This document shows, piece by piece, positions 1-11,400 of a stretch of DNA of 64,000 nucleotides. Position 1 is the first letter of the stretch, and the number at the start of each line of letters is the position of its first letter. This DNA comes from Podospora pseudocomata (taxonomy: Eukaryota; Ascomycota; Sordariomycetes; Sordariales; Podosporaceae), in assembly GCF_035222375.1 (NCBI RefSeq), contig NW_026946366.1:1674001-1738000 (forward strand). The letters are read 5' to 3'. The position numbers were made by a program, and so were the translations under genes. The notes under the pieces were generated by a model. The model saw only the letters and a list, made by a program, of their open reading frames with translations, had not been told where the DNA came from and did not search any database.

Positions 1-773
1 CGCCCCAGAACAAGATACACCACCGCCCCAATCGCCTCCCCTCTGACCATCCTATCGTCTTGATCATCGCTCAACGGCTTGATATGCCCCAAAATACTCG
101 TGATGAACTCCTTTCGTTTCGAAGCATCCACCTCATCCCATCCCGGCGGGGGCTGAGCCTGGCTTTCTGTAGGTGAAGACTCGGGCGAGGCAAAGTACTT
201 CCCCCACGCCGTGTGAAAAGCCCTGTTCGCAGCGTTCAACCTAACCCACTGCCAGAAATTATACATGAACCACTCGTCGATTTCCTCCTCGAGGGGGCCC
301 ATGTCGGTGTATTCGTAGTCGTAGGCTATCGGTTCTCTGTTGGGGAAGTCGTTCACAATTCGTCTAAGTTGTGCCAACGAAAGGGAGTCGTTTGGCGAGA
401 CATTTTGTTGTTGCTGCTGCTGGGATTGTTGACCCTGCTGCTGCTGCGGCTGAGAGGCATCATTGGTCTCGTTGCTGTTAGCTGTGTTTGGAATCGGTGG
501 TGCGGGGACAGAGGGAACAGCTGGGGGAATGGAAGGTGCTGAGGGTTGTTGGTTACGGACGAGGAGGGGGCGCTTGGCCAGGGATGTGGGAGGAGGAGGG
601 GGTGGTTTTGATGTGTTGGCGGGGCCAGCAGCGCTGGCGTCGACCGTGCCATCTTGGTCGACTCCTGTTTTTTGAGCTGGTGGCTCAGCTGCAGGTGGCT
701 GCGATGCTTCTTTTCCTTTCTTGGATGCGTCATTCGCAGCGCTCGAGGCACGGGATGGCCAGAGTGAGTTCAT
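1..773 (-). CDS. ham-2: STRIPAK complex subunit, HAM-2/PRO22 (Far11/STRIP) type, N-terminal part
   Basis: The gene runs off the left edge; about 257 N-terminal codons are visible, starting with MNSLWPSR at the ATG at 773. A low-complexity leader rich in P, A and Q (two polyglutamine clusters near residues 110-123) is followed by a conserved block beginning LAQLRRIVNDFPNREPIAYD and continuing with EEEIDEWFMYNFWQWV. This resembles the start of the N1221 domain of STRIP/Far11 proteins (recalled family pattern, not searched). In Neurospora and Sordaria this subunit of the striatin-interacting phosphatase and kinase complex is needed for hyphal fusion and fruiting-body formation. The visible part has no intron or stop. 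The start is the first ATG of the open frame. Family membership is fairly sure; the symbol follows Neurospora use. Confidence 0.75.
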   Translation of the reverse strand, partial: MNSLWPSRASSAANDASKKGKEASQPPAAEPPAQKTGVDQDGTVDASAAGPANTSKPPPPPPTSLAKRPLLVRNQQPSAPSIPPAVPSVPAPPIPNTANSNETNDASQPQQQQGQQSQQQQQQNVSPNDSLSLAQLRRIVNDFPNREPIAYDYEYTDMGPLEEEIDEWFMYNFWQWVRLNAANRAFHTAWGKYFASPESSPTESQAQPPPGWDEVDASKRKEFITSILGHIKPLSDDQDDRMVRGEAIGAVVYLVLG

Positions 774-1576
774 GATATCGTTTCGTCCGGAAGCTCCCCA
801 CAGAAGCTATGAATGGTTCGGCGGTCAAGAAGTTGCGAGGGATACTGTCATTTTTCGTAGGGGATTAATTGAATAATAGCGAGTGTTTTGAAATGGCTGC
901 GTGATCTAGTTTCGTCGGAGGTGTTGAAAGTACAAATAATCTTTTGATTTCGTGTCACGGAACGTTGACGTCGGACGAGGAGGGAAGCTCTTCATGTTCA
1001 GCCTTGGGCGGCAGGACCCAGAGTGTTGGTGTATTAATGGCGGGAAGTGGGTCATTAACAATCTAATCAAAAGTGGGACACTGCATGATCCCTTGTTCAC
1101 ATCAACTTCATTGATATTCATCAGCAGAAAAGGATGCAATTTTTTATTATAGAGCATCTTTCAAACAATCCTCAACTCCGCAACGTGGTATACCCTTTTC
1201 TTTTTCCCGTGACGCCAGCACAATCATATAAGACAAAAAATCAAAAGGAACAGTAGTGCCAAAGAGAACAAAAACCCGAACGCTTCCTTATTCCGCTATG
1301 CATGCCCCTCTCAATGATCCCAATCTTTCCTTCTCACATAAAATCTCCCTTCCCAAGTATCCCTAGAATCTGATTATCTCCCTTCTACCGTTCCATCCAT
1401 GTTTGATCCTCCACGCTTTACTTCCTCCGCTCTCGCTTCCCAGACCCCCCACTTACAGCTCTTTATTGTCTGTATCCTTCATCATCAGCTGTTCATGCCT
1501 TTGCCAAAAGCACTCCCAACCCCAATCCTGAAACGGAAATCTTGCCCTTGCTTCACCTCGCGCCCAGAACTCAATT
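774..1576. other. Intergenic: ham-2 promoter side and mtr2 3' side
   Basis: No supported gene. Both neighbours are on the minus strand, so this holds the 5' region of ham-2 and the 3' untranslated part of mtr2. Short pyrimidine-rich tracts near 1330-1560 lie on the mtr2 3' side. Small open frames here show no family resemblance. Confidence 0.6.
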
Positions 1577-2192
1577 CTAGTAAGCCCTGTACGTCTGGCT
1601 AGCAATCAGAAACCTCTTCCCATACTTCGACTGCTTGGCCAGCGAATCCCAGTTCGGCACCAGAATAAACACATCGTTGAAATGCTGCTTGACCGAGTAC
1701 TCCTCGTTGCTCCTCTTGCTGACTCCGAAGTAGACCGTACCAGAGACATTGACCATGATCATCATCCTCACGCCGTCGTTAGGCCCGTGAATATCGATCA
1801 GGTTCTGAGTGGCGCCAAAGCGGTAATCGGCGTTGATGACGTGCGCATCAAAGGTGTCGACGACGTAGCTGACGTGTTTCTTGTCGTTGGTGGCTTTGGG
1901 GGCTTCGCGCTGCTGGGCAAGAATCTTCTCCCAGTCTTCTGGGGTGGGGCAGACTAGGCCGTTGACACAGATGTCGGCAGGGGGGTGGCCGGCGTTCTTG
2001 TAGGTGTCATTGTTGGTCACGTAGGACTGGCTGACGCCCTTTCCCTCATTGATTTGGCTGTAGTACCAGTTGACGAACTTTGAAGCAGCTGAAAAATCAT
2101 GTTAGAAAGGTGGTTCGGCCCTTAGGTTTGACGGGGATTAGTCACGGACCATCAGCGGCTTGCCGAGTGTTGGTATCGTCGACGTAAGTCAT
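1577..2192 (-). CDS. mtr2: mRNA export factor MTR2/NXT1-like (NTF2 fold)
   Basis: Two exons: 2192-2150 (MTYVDDTNTRQAAD...) and 2088-1577, separated by a 61-bp intron (GTCCGT...TTTCAG). The join gives ...QAADAASKFVNWYYSQIN and restores a single 184-residue protein, the same length as yeast Mtr2. The exon 2 product has the alternating pattern of an NTF2-like domain (NWYYSQINEG, YVVDTFDAHVINADYRFG, GVRMMIMVNVSGTVYFG, FNDVFILVPN). Mtr2/p15 is the small partner of the mRNA-export receptor Mex67/TAP; the heterodimer carries mRNPs through nuclear pores. Distinguishing Mtr2 from other NTF2-like proteins rests on length and pattern, not on a search. It is divergent from mrpl34, with about 840 bp between the starts. 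Confidence 0.75.
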
Positions 2193-3034
2193 TGTGCGTG
2201 CTTGATTGATGGGGGAGGTAGTTTGAGCGATTCTTGAATGATCCTTGAAAGGTGAACCGCAGATGCGTGCTTGACCGTTGCGAGTTGCGAGTTGCGACTT
2301 GTGCTGGCGAGGTTCTCGATGAGGTTTGCGCGCTAGATAAGATGGTTCAAGTTGCTTGAGACGGATTGTCGCGCGAAGAGGCTGCAAGACAGAGACAAGA
2401 AGTATTGGACTGTCGTGATGCGCTGTTCAGAAATAGCTTTGCTAACGAGGAGGTTGCGAAAAGTGGTCGCTTTGGTCGCCAAGCGAACGGTTGATGTTGG
2501 GGATGAAGGTCGCGAAAGTGGGCAGACAGTTGATGGAGAAGTGATGGAGGGGGACAAAAGGGCAAGCGAGTGAAACTGGCAGAGTTGCGCCTCAAAAAGT
2601 AGGTTCTAATCAAGCCGTACTTGGCCTTGTGACTTCGTGAATCAGGTGAAGGTTGAAGTTTTCTGCCTGGTTTTGCTCCGGTGGAAGAATATCAAGGTAG
2701 AGCAAAACAATCGTGAGCGAGGCTGTGGTGCTCCAGGTGTAAAGTGTAAATCTTCTTGGCGACGGCAGCCTTGTTCCAACGTCAGCTGTCCCACAGCCCC
2801 ACTCCAGCTTCTGAGCCGCAAAGCTTCACGCACCAGCTGCCACAGCCGTTCACCATCTGCCAGACGGTCTGAAGCCAAGCTTGCTTGCCGAACCTCCCAA
2901 AACTTTCGGCCGGACATATCCCGGCAGGTCATCACCACGCGCGACACCCCGACGACGGCGGCAACGATTGAGTTCGGTCAATTCGGCTGCCCCAGCCTCC
3001 AACCCCATTTCTCAGCCCCTCTGTAACCGCCAAA
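2193..3034. promoter_or_regulatory. Divergent promoter region between mtr2 and mrpl34
   Basis: No supported gene. The two start codons face outward, so both promoters must lie in these 842 bp. No specific motif is claimed. Confidence 0.5.
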
Positions 3035-3508
3035 ATGGTCAGAATAACCGTATCATCCCTCCTCAGGACGGCGCTCCGGCCAACCGCCTCTGTTCCTAGG
3101 TGCACCGCCAGGTATATCCTCCTCCCCCTTTATAACTCCCCCACCAAATACTAACCCTCTCTTAGATCCTTCTCCTCCCTCCCAACCCTCCGCCCAACCC
3201 TTGCACCCACCCCCTCCGCTTTTCGCGCCCCATCTCAGACCCTTCTGTCCCGGGGACCTATCCTCCAGCAACAATCACCTAGCAGTGGGGCCGAAGGAGT
3301 CCTCGATTTGATCTCTTCCACCTCCATCTCCTCCAACCCGGCGATGCAGTCGATGCAAGTCCGTTGCGGACCCCGCCCAACAATGGCCAACGCCAGTCGC
3401 CTGATACAGAAAAGGAGACACGGGTTCTTGAGCAGGATCAAGACCAAGAACGGGAGGAAGACAATTGCGAGGAGAAGGGCAGCAGGCAGAAGGAGGTTGA
3501 GTGCTTAA
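3035..3508 (+). CDS. mrpl34: Mitochondrial large-subunit ribosomal protein bL34m
   Basis: Exons 3035-3111 and 3166-3508; the 54-bp intron has GTATAT, a CTAAC branch point and CTTAG. The joined protein is 139 residues, starting [20 protein letters not shown]. The first ~90 residues are rich in R, S, T and A with few acidic residues, as in a mitochondrial presequence plus linker. The last ~45 are the L34 signature: [20 protein letters not shown], then [20 protein letters not shown]. bL34 is a short, very basic protein in the core of the large ribosomal subunit; here it would act in the mitochondrial ribosome. The frame is continuous only with the intron removed. Confidence 0.92.
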
Positions 3509-6267
3509 GCTGGGGTGTCGGCAGAATGGGGGAGAAGGAGGCATGGCAAAAGGGGAAGATACCCACATGGAGGGCACACGAGAGATGTGTATGAGTACGG
3601 CATGGAAAGTGAAGAGCGGGGAGGATTGTATCATATGAGGCAATGGAAGAGATAAATAAAAGGAATCTCTATGAAGATGCCGCTGTGTCTGGTGTAGTGA
3701 TATGCTTTCGTGGCTTGCTTATTTTGCAGGGTCTCACGAGCAAGTCATCGAGGAAGCGGAGGAAACTGGTTCCTGCCAGCGATGGAAAGTCAGGAATAAA
3801 AGCTGCCCGCCCGATTCTTGTGGAAAAGACTGTCCAGAGCCTCACAGATCACCGGCTACCCCTCGCTTCGTAACATCGACGCTTTGGCATCCCGACCATC
3901 AAAAAACTTCAAAGTCAGGCACTCTACATGCGCTCCGAGTGTGACACGTCAATAATGAAGACGCCCTGTTACGTCTAAACTTGCATCGCCATCTAGTTTA
4001 CTCAGGGCTTGATGATGAGCAAGCTTGCTCATGGAGCCAGACCCTTTCCATACTCACCCATCAGGAGGTCTAGCATATCTCCATTCAATTCGATTGCTTC
4101 GTCCAATGACCTTCAGCTGCCTTGCGATCAACCAACAGAACAGCATGTCTCACACCTGGGTTAGGGTTCCCTACCTTTTTAACACCATCCATCTCCAGCA
4201 ACTTCTCTTCCACACAGTCACATGCCTCATCAAACCTCCCTTATCAACCTCCCCTTCCACTACCAATCCCCACTTACCCAAACCATCACCGACAAAATCC
4301 CGTCAGGTCAGGTCAGGTCCGTCGTTAGCACCATCACGACACAACCATCCATGATATGGCCCAAGCTCCCGTTCCCTCGTACCTCTCTCCTACCCACCCT
4401 AGATCTTAACTCCGATCCATTAAGCCCGTGCCATAACTTAACCAACCAACTTTCAACTCAACGGTTTATGTCAGCGGCCAATCCCCCACAACGTTGCATC
4501 AAAACGGCTTTTTTTCCCTGTCTCTCCATTGACAAGTTTGACTCAACTCCCCGTGAAATTTGACAAGGAAACACAAAAAGAGAAGGTCTGTGTGTAAACA
4601 ATGTTTCTCTTTTCCTGCAGATAATGTGCATAGGGGGCGTGTAACTAAGACGGGCGGGAGGTCAATGCCCAAGCAAGCAAGCAAGCAAGCAAAGCCGTTC
4701 ATCCGAACTTTTTTGTCTTTGTTTCTGTCTCTGCACGAATTGATCGATCTGTTTTTGAGCAGGTGATGTGAAGAAAAACAAAAAGCATAGCCCGAGATCG
4801 GACATGACTATCGAAACATACCTACCTAACATGCCTTCCCAACCCAACCCCAAGCTGCGGCCTCTTTTTTCCCCCTACCGTACCAAGCCCCCCGGCCGAA
4901 GAAAACGGACCATGCTCGATGCCTGACTGACATCCATGTTCGGAGGACCGCAGTCCGAAATCCGCACACGGGATAGGGGTATACCTTACCTGACCAACCT
5001 GGAAACGCCGTGCATTTGGGAGTCAACAAATCTCAAACGGAAAACCCATCTTCTTTCAGTCATCTCGTCCGTCACTGCCCAACTACCGTAAATCTTTTTG
5101 TTTCCTCGGAATTATGCCGTGTTGCTATTTTTCGTCTCCCCATGTTTCCCAATGTTTGGTCTTAATTGAGCAACTATGCGGCTCTAGTACGGAGTATTTC
5201 CTGTTTCAAAGTCGCTCATTCATGCAACAACATCAAGCACCTCCCCATAATAAACAAAACAATTGATCCAAAATTTTGGTAATATATTTCTCTGCGAATT
5301 CGCGCACGTGGCGGCCGGCTTGTTATTGTCGTCCTCGAGTAGTACATGTTTTCTTCTCGGACTTGCCTGATCCATATATATATGTTTATGTACAAGTGAG
5401 TTTGGAGCAAGCCCGACAGCTTCCTCGGAAGCTGAGAGTGCCTTCTCCCCTTCCACCTCCCAACTGTCATCGCCCTTCTTTTGGGAAGCGTATAAGATAA
5501 TAAACCGTGAGGAGGGCGGACAGAACAGCGGACCAGAATAACGAGATAGACATTTGTGCGTCTGATATGTAGTGGTGATTTGTCCTCGTTCAAAACATCC
5601 GCCTTCGCAACGAACGAAATAGAGGGGTTGTGTAGTAAAAGATAGATAATATAGCAAAATGATGATAGAAGTTAAAAAAAAAAGGGGGTGTGGTATCGAT
5701 CCTAACATAAAAAAAACACAATGACAAAAATATATGAGAGGGTAAAATGCGGTCCAAAAAAATGATGTGTGTGCGATTGCAAACCAAGTCCAAAACAAAA
5801 CAAGAACAACAGAGGGGATATCCGGTCAAGAAAAGGGCAAAGAAAATCCAGAAAGAAAACAGCAAAATAAATAACAATACACCCCCCACCCACCAAAGGC
5901 CGGTGTTCTTTGTGAAATGCGAACCAAATTTTGCCAAACCAGAACCCCAAACCATTGCCAAAAATACGAAATGCTCCCCCCTTCCCCTTTTTGATGAGCC
6001 GGACAGCATTATGCGTGAATAATTGCAAAGGTATCACGATCCAGTCCGGGTGAGTTGTTGAGATCTCATTTCTCGCGGACGCTGTTGTTCCCATGTGCTC
6101 TGTCCTCCTCAATCAAGAGATTTTCCTGAAATGGTGATAGGATACGTCCTGAGTAACTCGAAGTGGGTGGTGAAAGGAGCGTATGTGTGGTGTGGCGTCT
6201 AATGTACATGTCTAGCGCCTCGAGCCCCGTCGATAGTTAATTATGGTTCCTTGAACCGTAGTTATCT
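3509..6267. other. Intergenic, 2.76 kb, no supported gene
   Basis: Convergent space between mrpl34 (plus) and the vib-1-like gene (minus). The stretch 5,200-6,260 is AT-rich with A- and T-runs and presumably includes the 3' untranslated region of the vib-1-like gene. Open frames of 100-190 codons here encode hydrophobic or low-complexity sequence with no recognisable domain. A tetranucleotide AAGC tract lies at about 4671-4692 and a TACCTACC motif near 4818. Confidence 0.6.
4671..4692. repeat. (AAGC)n microsatellite
   Basis: About five and a half perfect copies of AAGC in intergenic DNA. No function is suggested. Confidence 0.9.
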
Positions 6268-8461
6268 TCAAGTGGCATTCCAGGCATAATGCCCAACCCC
6301 GCCGTAAACGCCTCCGGGAGCCCCGGAAGAATGAGAGCCTGGGGGTGGAGGGGGGTGAGGGTGTTGCTGTTGCTGGTGGCCGTGCTGATGCGACTCGGGC
6401 TTCACGCTCGGAAACGCGTAAGGCCTGTCGGAACTACCATTGTTGTATGAGACGCTTGATGCTGAAGGTTCGCCCGCCGTGGTGGTCCAGCTCTGCGAAG
6501 AGGGGAAATAGTCTCTGGGCGGCGGTGCGTTGGGAGCTGTGGCCGACGAAGGCGCTGAAGTGTTGTTCTCTTGCGATGGCGCTCCGTATTGAGAAGGTCC
6601 ACCCTGAGCACTTGATGGGTGCTGTGACTGTGGGCTCATGTCGTTCGCCGCGTAGGCTGATTGAGGGGGGCCGTAACGGTACTCTCCTGGGGCTGTGTCG
6701 TTTGAAATGGAAGAGGTAACCGACTGGTGGCTCGCATGACGCGGCGACTTTGATGGCCGGGGGTTGCTGTCGACATATCGGGGCACGTTGAGCGAGTTAT
6801 CGGCGGTCGTCGACAGGGACAAGTGTGGTGGCGCGGAGGTTGCTTGCACGTAGGTAGCGAACTGAGTTCGGATCGGTGGTGGCTGTTGATCTTGCGAGAC
6901 AAGGGAGAGCTGAACGGATGGCATCGATGTCTGCTGGATGGGTATCTCCTGAGGCTCAGCTGTGTAGCTAGGCGCGCCAGAAAGCGGCAGCTTCGGGTAG
7001 GGCTCGGATGGCATTGTCGCGGTAGGGTATGTCGCTGAACCTGGGTTGTGTGGCATCGACACCTGGCTCGAAGGATTCCATGTGGTGGGATAAGAGCTAG
7101 TTTGACTTGTCAGCAAGTTTCATTTGTAAACAGATATGGAGAAGTGGCCGGGACGTACTTTGACCGCATCTGCATCGGGCTCTGCGGCATTTGCTTCGGA
7201 GCAGTGAAGGTAAAGGCTCCCCTGGGAACGTGTCCGTCCAAGCTCGAGATGCGAGGTCTGGCATCGTGTGGCGGCTTGTTGAGAACAACCGCCTGGGCGA
7301 CGATTCCCTGGCCAGTCTCAACAAGAGTCTGGCCCCGCGAGCCGGCACTAGATCCCAACAAAGGAATCTCCTTTCTGGCCTGGAAGTTGCGCGGACTTCT
7401 GCCTCTCACCACAATGGGTGCCGTTGTCAGCTCCGAGAGGACGAGCTTTTGCCCGTTTGCCAAAGTTCCGTGAAGCTTGAGGTGCAACACGAAGTGCTGT
7501 TGCAGCTCCTTCCGTCGGCCGTTGTTCGCCGTGGCTCTGGCAACCTGGTTAGTGACTCATTCCCATGTTTACAACAGTGTTGCTGCTCCCCAACTCACAT
7601 TCTGAACTGGAGACGGCGCCATCCGATCGGGTAGATAGCGTAGTGTTCGCCACTTGTGTCATCCTCGTCCTCCGCCCATGGAATCAAGGGAAGATTGGGC
7701 GGCTCCTGGTCTGGGGCCTGGTTTACCTCAGGCGAGTTTGGTGGCGGTGTCTTCCATGGGATCACGATCAACCGGACTGGGTGTCCATCGACAGACTCGA
7801 TGGCGGAAATGCTGACTTCCATATTCTTGATCTGGCTGGTCTCGCCAGACTCCAAAAGCACCGACAATGGGACCTGTGGGAAGCAAAGGCTGCCGCTGAT
7901 CTGGAACAAGTTGCGCCGATAGCACGTCAACTCGGCGTTCAACACGTTGCCGTCACCCGCAGCCGAGGGAAACTCGGACAGGAAGAACATGCCGTGGAGC
8001 TGGGCGTCAATCTCCATTTCGTGCATCCGTCCCTTCGCGTCGACGATGGTGTGCTTGTCCCCCACTTTCTTGAACGACAAAAGTTTCTGGTCGTGGTTGG
8101 AGGGCTTGTAGTCCTCCCGCAGGTCCTGGACCATCTCGGTATAGGGCGCCTGGTCAACCTGGGAGTATGGCCTTTTGAGGCTGTTGATGCTGGGGATGTT
8201 CATCAGAGATGGGTGCGGGTACCGGTCGTATCCGTCGCCCTCTTCCTGGCCGGGCCGGGGGTGGTGATATTGCGGGTAGTCCATGGTGTGCTGGCGACTT
8301 CTAGGACGCACGAGATGCGATGGTGCTGGTGGCGGTACGGATGGATCTTGAGGATTGAATCTGCCCGTCATCTGAACGGGATTTCCATAGTTGGACCAGA
8401 GGCTACCGTGTTGAGTCTCAGCCCTCAGCTCTGCCATCGTGTATGTCGCTGTGGCTGACAT
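6268..8461 (-). CDS. vib-1: NDT80/PhoG-family transcription factor, VIB-1-like
   Basis: Three exons: 8461-7599, 7536-7159 and 7096-6268, with introns of 62 bp (GTGAGT...GCCAG) and 62 bp (GTACGT, CTGAC, CTAG). The joined protein is 689 residues. The NDT80 DNA-binding domain spans roughly residues 120-410: KKVGDKHTIVDAKGRMHEME, LTCYRRNLFQISGS, SAIESVDGHPVRLIVIPWKT, and across the first intron ATANNGRRKELQQHFVLHLK, then APIVVRGRSPRNFQARKEIP. The C-terminal ~280 residues are rich in P, Q, S, Y and H, typical of an activation region. VIB-1/XprG-type factors control heterokaryon incompatibility, extracellular proteases and carbon or nitrogen starvation responses; that role is family knowledge. The paralogue FSD-1 is the main alternative. 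About 12.9 kb without a gene lies upstream. Confidence 0.85.
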
Positions 8462-8479
8462 GGGAACCTGCCTGTTCCC
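8462..8479 (-). promoter_or_regulatory. Perfect inverted repeat abutting the vib-1-like start codon
   Basis: Read on the minus strand, GGGAAC, a 6-nt spacer AGGCAG and GTTCCC come directly before the ATG. In an mRNA this could form a 6-bp GC-rich hairpin touching the start codon. Equally, the AG in the spacer could be the 3' end of a leader intron. The repeat itself is certain; its function is only inferred. Confidence 0.4.
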
Positions 8480-11400
8480 CTAGAGCAGCCCAGAGTTCTC
8501 CGCAGCAGCTCCCACCCAGATTACCAAACAGACAAAGAGAAGAACAACACCTGCCTCGTAGAGTCAAGTCCCGCTTCACAGGTCGTTCTTGCAATGATGC
8601 CGATGGGGATGTCGGTGGATGATCAACAACAAAGTGGTGGTAAAGGATGGGATGACAGCCCACAGCAAGGTTGCAGGGCAGCGTGTATGTATATGTATGT
8701 ATGAGCCAATACGGCCAGGAGGTGGAGGGGAACCGTTTTATGAGAACAAGAGGCTTCGGCAATGCCCCGGGGGCGACAAGGGACAGAGGCGAGGCCAAGC
8801 ATACCCTGGCGCCTTCAAGGATGGGATGGTAGGGAGAACTGTTTAACAACGCTTGCAGGGCCCGTCGCGCGAAAAGGTGCTCCAACCATACAGGGAAGGA
8901 GGGTGAGGAACGGGGCGATCTGGCAGGCAAGCCCGAATTCCCCTGCTAGTCGAGATGGGGCAAGATACCGTCCCAGAAGCTCAAGGACAGGCTCTGCTAT
9001 TTTACCACGCCCTCCTTGAAGCCTCTGATATGCCTTCTAGCTGCTTGAGGTGTAGCTTGCTATACATGCAATGGAATAGCAGAGAAAACAGAGCATACAT
9101 CCGATTCCCTTAATCTTGCCCACCTGCCCAAACAGGGGGCCGTTAACAGGTCCGCACAAGCAACTTCTTTGCTGTGTCCACCAGCGGTCCCCACTTGGGT
9201 TTGAAGGAGGGGTGGAGGTACGGGGCCGGTAGGAGGAGGAGGGCAAGTGAGTGATCAGAGAGGTATGAGGACCTTGAGGTGCATCATTCTGCTTAGGTAC
9301 TTACTTGATATGCCCCCCCCCCTGTCCTGCACCACCTGTCTGCCGAGCGGGAAGAGAAATACACATATCAACAGCCCCCTACCACCCATTGACGCACAAC
9401 GTTTTTCTCGGAATAACTGTGGGCTATCTCTTTCGGGGGATGACCCGCGGGCACAGAACTTGTGGGTGGGTGTTTGGACGGACGGCGCATGGGGTCTGAA
9501 TGGATACACGGGGGGGCACATCTGGCCAAGCCAAACGATCAGAGGGGATGGAGGAGCGGACAAGACGGCAAGCACCCCCTCGGCCCCTCCTCCGTCCAAT
9601 CCAAGGCCAGGGTAGGAGAGGGCCCCCGGTTGTCGACCTTGTCGGCCGAGCGAACAGGGGCATCTGATTAGGCCAGGAATCCTCCGAGGACTAGCGACCC
9701 GCAATTTTCTAGAAGACCGTTGGGTAATAAACGCGCCGGCGAAGGGCCTTTCTGCTGCTGCTTTTTCAGAAGGGAATGGTCTCTTGTCGAGGAGGGGGGG
9801 GTAAAAAAATCGGTTCACGAGATTGCTCTCGACCGGGGTGGAGAGGGCGAACCAGAGCGCCCCCCGGTGGACCCCAGTCAGCTCGGCTCGAGATGGAAAA
9901 CACAATTACACACCCCTGCCCTGTCCTGCCCACCCCCTCCTCCATCCCCTCCTCCCCAGTTCCCCTCCAGTGCTGGGTGTTGCTGCTCCTTGCTTGCATT
10001 CTCGCGCGCTGCCCGTCCGCCGAAAAGAGGGACGACAGATGCAATATCAGGCCTTTTATACTTCTTGGCCACCGTTGTGGACGCCCTTTGACACCTCACA
10101 ATTGGCAGAGGATTTTAAACGAAATCAGCAGCAACATAAAGAAACCGCCTCGGACGCTTGCTGTGGATATCGCATCGCTTTGTCATTTGATCACGACCGC
10201 GACGGCCGCGAGGTCCTGAGCAGACGATGGGTGATGGGCAACAATGGGCAGCGGGAGAGCAAAGTGCCTGGGCCCGCAGTGGACCGAGGCACGTCGAATC
10301 TTTTGCAACCGCCTGCATTGCAGTGTCTCTGGCTGGCTGCTGCTGCTCAGGCAGGAAGGACGCACAAGAGGTGATCAGCGGACGAGGCATGTAGTCGGCG
10401 AAGGACTCGACAACAAGATGGTATATCAGAAAGGAGGTGTCACTTCGGGGACTTGTGTGTGGCGGCGAGATGCAGGTTACGGGTCTTGGGTATCTTCTCG
10501 TCCACCATCCGGTAGGTGGTTCGGTGACCATGATCAGTGATATAATTTCTTCGTGATGGCCTCTCTCTTCTTGTCAGGAGGTGCACTCGAGTTTAGGAGC
10601 AGACGACTGGGTAACCCCGGCCATGCCGCATGGCCCGATCTGGTTGTAGTGCAGCACAGGGACCATCCGGAAAGCCGCCATAGCAGTAGCAGCAAAATGC
10701 GGAGGTGGGAAAACGGCGCCGCTTGACGACATTCCCAAAAGGGAACTTGGTGCCTGGCGCCCGGCTTGGGCGCAAAGGCCACGGCGATAAGTTATGGAGA
10801 GGAGCGGTCATGCCATTTCAAATGCGAGCCGTGGCTAGAACCGCAGGGCCGACAGGAGGCTGGCTGTGATTGGAGCAGGTGGGCGGGATTGGCAACAGCT
10901 CAGCAACCTCTCAGTGATGCTCAGAGGCCAGCTCCTTAGTCCTTGCTGTATCGTGCATATGTGTCGTGACAGGGAGGGCGGCAGACGAGCTCGTCCGCGC
11001 TATCTCGATCTCCGTGCGGTGGAACTCGACCACCACCTACTGCTGCAATATCCAGCCAGATGGTCGAATGGGGGAGAGTCACTGCTTCCAAGCCACCTGC
11101 TGTCCTCGAGCTGGCAGAGAGGCAGCAGCAGAATCTGATCTTGATGGAGGTCGTGGTAAGGAGGTCGTAAGCTGGTATCCCGAAGCCACATGTGCATCTC
11201 CCAGGTGTGGTATTTAATGTATTTTAAATTGCATCGCACGCAGGCTGGGGAATAGGATGTTGAAAGTGAGTGAGAAGCCACTGCAGTGGTGTTTCTAAAA
11301 AAGAAATAGTGGAGGGGTGACAGGTCAAAAAGGTGTGGGTGTGTGGTTGATGCCTTCCAATGGTTGAGTCGGTGGTTGAACGGGTGCGCCTTCCTCGCTA

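Noticed and set aside
5220-6112. Hydrophobic frames of 125-192 codons on the minus strand
   Set aside because: They overlap one another in different frames within AT-rich DNA beyond the vib-1 stop. The phenylalanine-rich composition comes from T-runs, and no family pattern is visible.
7565-8458. 297-codon plus-strand frame opposite vib-1 exon 1
   Set aside because: It mirrors the NDT80-domain exon and has no domain of its own.
9255-9905. 216-codon minus-strand frame in the gene-poor region
   Set aside because: Proline/arginine-rich low-information sequence with overlapping frames on both strands and no splice or family support.
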